From assembly GCA_900553955.1 (NCBI GenBank), contig USFO01000074.1, forward strand, positions 1-7,867: a DNA stretch of 7,867 bases, in the 5' to 3' direction. Positions 5,939 to 7,867 of the stretch are shown here, one piece after another. The notes below the pieces were generated by a model. The model was not told where the DNA came from. It did no database searches and saw only the letters and a program-made list of their open reading frames with translations. The translations under genes and the position numbers were made by a program. How positions within the stretch are numbered: the first letter of the stretch is position 1; every line of letters starts with the position of its first letter. Source of the DNA: an uncultured Oscillospiraceae bacterium (GTDB lineage: Bacteria > Bacillota > Clostridia > Oscillospirales > Ruminococcaceae).

Positions 5939-6026
5939 ATTTTTAGGTAAAATATGAGAACAGGTGGAACAATATAGGCGTTTTTTGCCGTTTGAGGAAA
6001 GTGTTATGTTCGTTTCGGCGCGGCTT

Positions 6027-6066
6027 AGGGATTGTATCCGCAACCGGTGACAGCGTTTACACTAAG
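6027..6066 (+). repeat. Solo fragment of the 4484-4721 element family
   Basis: This 40-bp stretch matches the reverse complement of 4621-4660 at 34 of 40 positions, counted by eye without gaps. It has the inner-arm signature: AGGG-TTGTATC, then ACCGGTGA, then AGCGTTTACAC. Neither terminal repeat of the element is present, so it is a remnant or a shorter family member. It sits between the divergent promoters of the 3D-domain and DtxR-family genes without touching either. Confidence 0.7.
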
Positions 6067-6117
6067 CTGTATTCGCCCCGCGGCACATTCGCACAAAGAA
6101 TATTTACAAACTCATCC

Positions 6118-6146
6118 TTGATTTATCGTTAGAACTGTGATAAAAT
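6118..6146 (+). promoter_or_regulatory. Promoter and candidate operator of the DtxR-family gene
   Basis: TTGATT (-35), 17-bp spacer, TAAAAT (-10), with TGA directly upstream of the -10 (extended -10). An inverted repeat TTTATC (6122-6127) / GATAAA (6139-6144), 11 bp apart, spans the two hexamers. A repressor bound there would block polymerase, so it is a reasonable autoregulatory operator candidate; that role is inferred. Confidence 0.65.
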
Positions 6147-6181
6147 GTAAGGCAATTTATAGAAAGGGAATGTGCCGCGTT

Positions 6182-6547
6182 ATGAAAATTCTCAGAGCCT
6201 CAGAAGATTATCTTGAAACTATGCTGATGATGAAAGAAAAGCATGGTTACATTCGCTCCATCGACGTGGCAAGTTACCTTGGCGTTACCAAACCCAGTGT
6301 AAGCTACGCCACAAAGCGCCTGCGCGAAAACGGCTACATCACCATGGATAAGGATGGTCTTATCACCCTGACTGCCAAGGGCATGGACATTGCGTCCCGC
6401 ACTCTTGAACGCCACCATGTGCTCACCGCATTTTTCGAAAGCCTTGGCATTGATGAAGAAACCGCCGAATCCGACGCCTGCAAAATCGAACACGACATCA
6501 GCCAAAAAACCTTTGACGCCATCCGCACAAAGCTTGAAGAAAAATAA
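6182..6547 (+). CDS. DtxR/MntR-family metal-dependent regulator, short form
   Basis: A 121-residue regulator: an N-terminal winged helix (SEDYLETMLMM, then SIDVASYLGVTKPSVSYATKRL at 26-47) and a dimerisation/metal-binding domain (from about 65). It lacks the C-terminal SH3-like domain of full DtxR/IdeR, as MntR does. Aligned by motif with B. subtilis MntR (Asp8, Glu11, His77, Glu99, Glu102, His103), it has Asp9, Glu12, His78, Cys100, Glu103 and His104. A cysteine at the Glu99 position is the DtxR arrangement (Cys102), while Asp9 is the MntR one (DtxR has Met10). Fe(II) or Mn(II) response cannot be decided from this mix. The ATG at 6182 is preferred because SEDYLE then lies at the usual distance from the start; AAAGGG lies 13 nt upstream, and an in-frame ATG at 6170 is too close to it. 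No metal transporter gene is nearby. Confidence 0.9.
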   Translation: MKILRASEDYLETMLMMKEKHGYIRSIDVASYLGVTKPSVSYATKRLRENGYITMDKDGLITLTAKGMDIASRTLERHHVLTAFFESLGIDEETAESDACKIEHDISQKTFDAIRTKLEEK

Positions 6548-6568
6548 TTTTATACTTTTATACGAAGA

Positions 6569-6596
6569 AAAGCCTGCTCCGACCGGAGCAGGCTTT
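6569..6596. other. Hairpin after the DtxR-family gene
   Basis: AAAGCCTGCTCCG (6569-6581) and CGGAGCAGGCTTT (6584-6596) form a 13-bp perfect stem starting 22 bp after the stop codon. Only three T residues close it on the plus strand, so it may be a weak terminator or a 3' stabilising hairpin. It holds the same place relative to repeat copy 2 as the 3659-3679 hairpin holds to copy 1. Confidence 0.6.
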
Positions 6597-6598
6597 AT

Positions 6599-6712
6599 GT
6601 CTGTCGAAAAAAATCCTGCGCAGCAGGATTTTTTTTCGTTTCTGTGCATAAGATTATGCGTTATCGGAAAGAAAGATAGTGCGGAAGAAACCCATCAGGG
6701 GTGCGTTTTTTG
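6599..6712. repeat. Multi-hairpin intergenic repeat, copy 2
   Basis: This is the second copy of the block at 3682-3792. Shared landmarks in order are GTCTGYCG, the central hairpin (CCTGC/GCAGG core, 6605-6638), TCGTTTCTGYGCATAA, AAGATAG, AGAAACCC and a terminal run of six T residues. The central stem here is A/T-rich (seven A paired with a run of T) where copy 1 has A/G paired with T/C. GCATAA-GA-TTATGC (about 6647-6660) forms a small perfect hairpin that is degenerate in copy 1. The T-rich 3' side of the stem could help end the DtxR-family transcript. Confidence 0.8.
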
Positions 6713-6731
6713 TTAGGGTAGCCTTACGAAA
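6713..6731. promoter_or_regulatory. Iron-box-like sequence
   Basis: TTAGGGTAGCCTTACGAAA matches the classical DtxR/IdeR iron-box consensus TTAGGTTAGSCTAACCTAA at 15 of 19 positions, counted by eye; the left half is the better one. It lies 166 bp downstream of a DtxR-family gene. No recognisable promoter or gene lies immediately beside it, so its role is uncertain: a relic, a remote site or chance. Confidence 0.35.
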
Positions 6732-6732
6732 A

Positions 6733-6783
6733 ATGAATAATTGCGCTGTGTGCCGCAGCCCGCGGCATTCCGCAATTATTCAT
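6733..6783. repeat. Long interrupted hairpin
   Basis: Perfect 13-bp outer arms ATGAATAATTGCG (6733-6745) and CGCAATTATTCAT (6771-6783) enclose a perfect 6-bp inner stem TGCCGC/GCGGCA (6751-6756 with 6762-6767). The whole 51-nt unit is nearly symmetrical and contains no gene. It is directly followed by the terminator at 6792-6822. It has the shape of a small palindromic repeat. Confidence 0.7.
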
Positions 6784-6785
6784 CA

Positions 6786-6889
6786 AAAAGAAAAAGCACC
6801 GGGTGGTCAAACCGGTGCTTTTCTTTGTACATTAAGTTTGAGTTTTTGAGGAGGGGTAACTCAAAAAGTTTGCGGCGCTTTTTGAGTAC
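6786..6889 (-). ncRNA. Candidate small regulatory RNA with C-rich anti-Shine-Dalgarno motif
   Basis: No gene is coded here, yet the minus strand has a full transcription unit: an extended -10 promoter (6896-6901), a predicted start near 6888, and a strong terminator (6792-6822), giving an RNA of about 100 nt. The 5' end forms a perfect 10-bp hairpin, ACUCAAAAAG/CUUUUUGAGU (minus strand 6887-6878 with 6868-6859), loop CGCCGCAAA. Next comes UUACCCCUCCUC, complementary to GAGGAGGGG-type ribosome binding sites, then an A-rich unpaired linker. The 3' arm of the first hairpin can instead pair with CUCAAAAA (6850-6843), which puts the C-rich motif in a hairpin loop. This layout is that of Firmicutes trans-acting sRNAs with C-rich seeds, such as RsaE/RoxS; no homology to them is claimed. 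Confidence 0.5.
6792..6822. terminator. Bidirectional terminator
   Basis: AAAAGCACCGG (6792-6802) and CCGGTGCTTTT (6812-6822) form an 11-bp perfect stem with a 9-nt loop. On the minus strand the stem is followed by TTTTTCTTTTT and on the plus strand by TTTTCTTT. It would end the candidate minus-strand RNA and back up termination of the plus-strand DtxR-family transcript. Confidence 0.88.
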
Positions 6890-6895
6890 GTCTAT

Positions 6896-6926
6896 ATTAT
6901 ACCACCAGAAATTTTCCGTTTGTTAA
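6896..6926 (-). promoter_or_regulatory. Promoter of the candidate small RNA
   Basis: On the minus strand a perfect TATAAT (6896-6901) is preceded by TGG, an extended -10. The best -35 is TTAACA (6921-6926) with a spacer of 19 bp, longer than ideal, so activity would depend on the extended -10. It points leftward, away from lexA. Confidence 0.55.
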
Positions 6927-7055
6927 GTAATGGTGAACAACCTTTAAAAAAATTATAGATTTTATAAGAAATAAATGTAACGCCGAATTTTTGCCGCCAA
7001 AGCGCCGCCTGCGGCGCAATCACAGTATTCGGGAAAATTCTTTTGAAAATTTCAA
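6927..7055. other. AT-rich gap upstream of lexA
   Basis: No gene is seen between the sRNA promoter and the lexA control region. The only clear structure is a 7-bp hairpin GCGCCGC/GCGGCGC (7002-7017) with a 2-nt spacer, similar in sequence to the one at 4780-4796. Confidence 0.5.
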
Positions 7056-7088
7056 GAACATATGTTTACAAATAAAAACATATGTGCT
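7056..7088 (+). promoter_or_regulatory. Twin LexA (SOS) boxes
   Basis: Two sites share the core ACATATGT: GAACATATGTTT (7056-7067) and AAAACATATGTGCT (7075-7088). The first matches the Gram-positive SOS box GAAC-N4-GTTC with one deviation; the second is weaker. Their centres are exactly 20 bp apart, about two helical turns, so two LexA dimers would lie on one face of the DNA. They cover the -35 and the spacer of the lexA promoter, the layout expected for autorepression. Confidence 0.85.
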
Positions 7089-7093
7089 ATAAT
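7065..7093 (+). promoter_or_regulatory. Promoter of lexA
   Basis: TTTACA (-35), 17-bp spacer, perfect TATAAT (-10), with TGC directly upstream of the -10 as an extended element. The -35 overlaps the first SOS box and the spacer holds the second. Confidence 0.9.
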
Positions 7094-7128
7094 AACTAAA
7101 AAGACTATGAAAGGGGGCTGCACCTTCC

Positions 7129-7710
7129 ATGAAGGATAAGGCAGACCAGATTTTCGCATATATAAGCGAGCACATCGCCGACGTCGGCTATCCGCCCACC
7201 GTGCGCGAAATTTGCGCCGAGCTCGGCATCCGCTCCACCTCCACCGTTCACCGCTACCTCAAGGAGCTGGAGGCGGATGGCCGCATAACCATGGGCGAAA
7301 ATCAAAACCGCGCCATCACCGTAAACCATTTTTCCGATAGGCCGGAGGGCACCGTTCCGGTGCTTGGCCGCGTTGCGGCGGGCTCGCCTATTCTGGCAAG
7401 CGAAGAGGTTGAGGAGTACATACCTTACGCCGGAAACACCGACGGACTGTTCGCACTGCGCGTCCGCGGCGATTCCATGATTAAATGCGGCATCTTGAAC
7501 GACGACATTGTTGTTGTCCGCCAGACGAAAGAGGCGCGCAACGGCGAAATCGTCGTCGCTTTGGTGGAGGACTCCGCCACGGTGAAGCGCTTTTATAAGG
7601 AGAACGGCCATTTCCGCCTTCAACCGGAAAATGACGCCTACGAGCCGATAATTGTCGACTCCGTCGACATCCTCGGCAAGGTTATCTCCGTTGTAAGAAG
7701 CTACGACTGA
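7129..7710 (+). CDS. lexA: SOS repressor LexA
   Basis: A 193-residue SOS-response repressor. The N-terminal winged helix (about 1-65; YPPTVREICAELGIRSTSTVHRYLKEL) binds SOS boxes. The C-terminal S24 protease domain carries the self-cleavage site Ala84-Gly85 (in VAAGSP), the catalytic Ser116 (GDSM) and Lys153 (ATVKRF). RecA filaments formed on damaged DNA trigger cleavage and release the repressed genes. The length is near that of B. subtilis LexA (205). The ATG has GGGGG 11 nt upstream, a rather long spacing; CCTTC-CAT-GAAGG (7123-7135) forms a small hairpin over the start codon that might slow initiation. Twin SOS boxes in the promoter indicate autoregulation. The gene is monocistronic with its own terminator, and no yneA- or recA-like neighbour is present. 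Confidence 0.98.
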   Translation: MKDKADQIFAYISEHIADVGYPPTVREICAELGIRSTSTVHRYLKELEADGRITMGENQNRAITVNHFSDRPEGTVPVLGRVAAGSPILASEEVEEYIPYAGNTDGLFALRVRGDSMIKCGILNDDIVVVRQTKEARNGEIVVALVEDSATVKRFYKENGHFRLQPENDAYEPIIVDSVDILGKVISVVRSYD

Positions 7711-7732
7711 GCTGATAAAACGAATTATACAA

Positions 7733-7767
7733 AAAAGCCCCGTGCTCAAATGAGCACGGGGCTTTTG
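7733..7767 (+). terminator. Terminator of lexA
   Basis: AAAAGCCCCGTGCTCA (7733-7748) and TGAGCACGGGGCTTTT (7751-7766) form a 16-bp perfect stem around a 2-nt spacer. A U-rich tail (TTTTGCTTT) follows and an A tract precedes it, so it may work in both directions. It starts 22 bp after the lexA stop codon. Confidence 0.92.
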
Positions 7768-7797
7768 CTTTGAGCACGGGCTTGAGCGCGGGGCTAT
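7751..7797 (+). repeat. Partial direct duplications of the lexA terminator arm
   Basis: TGAGCACGGGGCTTTTGCTT is followed by TGAGCACGGGCT (7771-7782) and TGAGCGCGGGGCTA (7784-7797): three tandem, degenerate copies of the right arm of the terminator stem, leading directly into GAGC of the dispersed repeat. The pattern suggests local slippage or duplication. Confidence 0.6.
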
Positions 7798-7867
7798 GAG
7801 CGTTCTCGGCTCCCCTGTGCTCTGTGCGGAGCACATAGCCTTCCCCTTGGGGAAGGTGGCGCGGTGC
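7798..7867 (+). repeat. Dispersed GC-rich repeat, cut off by the window end
   Basis: The 22-nt motif at 7798-7819 matches 4479-4500 except at one or two positions. It is followed by hairpins GTGCTC/GAGCAC (7817-7834) and CCTTCCCC/GGGGAAGG (7839-7856), then GTGGC, which resembles the sequence after the left end of the 4484-4721 element. It probably continues beyond the window. Confidence 0.65.

Noticed and set aside
6006..6050. 14-codon open frame with a GAGGAAA site upstream
   Set aside because: It runs into the repeat fragment at 6027-6066 and no suitable promoter was found. Probably chance.
6851..6926. Plus-strand leader or small gene behind GAGGAGGGG
   Set aside because: The only following start is a TTG 13 nt away giving about 18 codons, and no plus-strand promoter is visible. 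The minus-strand reading as a C-rich sRNA explains the same bases better.
7105..7836. 243-codon frame on the minus strand over lexA
   Set aside because: It is the antisense of lexA and its terminator; lexA is unambiguous.

Overview
The window looks like chromosomal DNA from a Gram-positive anaerobe of the class Clostridia, probably an Oscillospirales/Ruminococcaceae-type gut bacterium. This is inferred from gene families and style: a Firmicutes-type LexA with SOS boxes of the GAAC-N4-GTTC kind, an Rrf2 regulator, a G5/3D-domain cell-wall protein, GGAGG-type ribosome binding sites, consensus sigma-A promoters often with extended -10 elements, and many GC-rich hairpin repeats between genes. No species can be named from sequence alone.

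Layout, left to right. 1-190: hairpin-rich DNA with the terminator of mreB. 198-1229 (-): mreB, the actin-like cell-shape protein. 1405-1827 (-): an Rrf2-family regulator with a cysteine cluster. 1828-2405: a long gap with the Rrf2 promoter, a possibly structured stretch and a strong shared terminator. 2406-2825 (-): a NUDIX hydrolase of Ap4A-hydrolase type, divergent from 3009-3632 (+), a small lipoprotein. 3653-3792: the first copy of a multi-hairpin repeat. 3793-4272 (-): a GNAT acetyltransferase. 4273-4809: a gene-free block with a heptamer array and a 238-bp MITE-like palindrome. 4810-5883 (-): a YabE-like secreted protein (DUF348-G5-3D), divergent from 6182-6547 (+), a short DtxR/MntR-family metalloregulator. 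6548-7128: a gene-free block with the second multi-hairpin repeat, an iron-box-like sequence, a long hairpin, a bidirectional terminator and a candidate small RNA on the minus strand. 7129-7710 (+): lexA with twin SOS boxes and its own terminator. 7711-7867: more of the dispersed GC-rich repeat family.

The genes do not form one operon. Nearly every one has its own recognisable promoter, so this is a set of single-gene units: cell envelope (mreB, the 3D-domain protein, the lipoprotein), stress and metal regulation (Rrf2, DtxR-like, LexA) and small-molecule housekeeping (NUDIX, GNAT). The most novel material is between the genes. The best candidate for an undescribed element is a roughly 100-nt minus-strand RNA at about 6786-6889: promoter, 10-bp 5' hairpin, exposed C-rich motif complementary to Shine-Dalgarno sequences, and a strong terminator. 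Second are two copies of a gene-end repeat whose central stem differs by paired changes. No CRISPR array, tRNA, rRNA, transposase or defence gene was seen.
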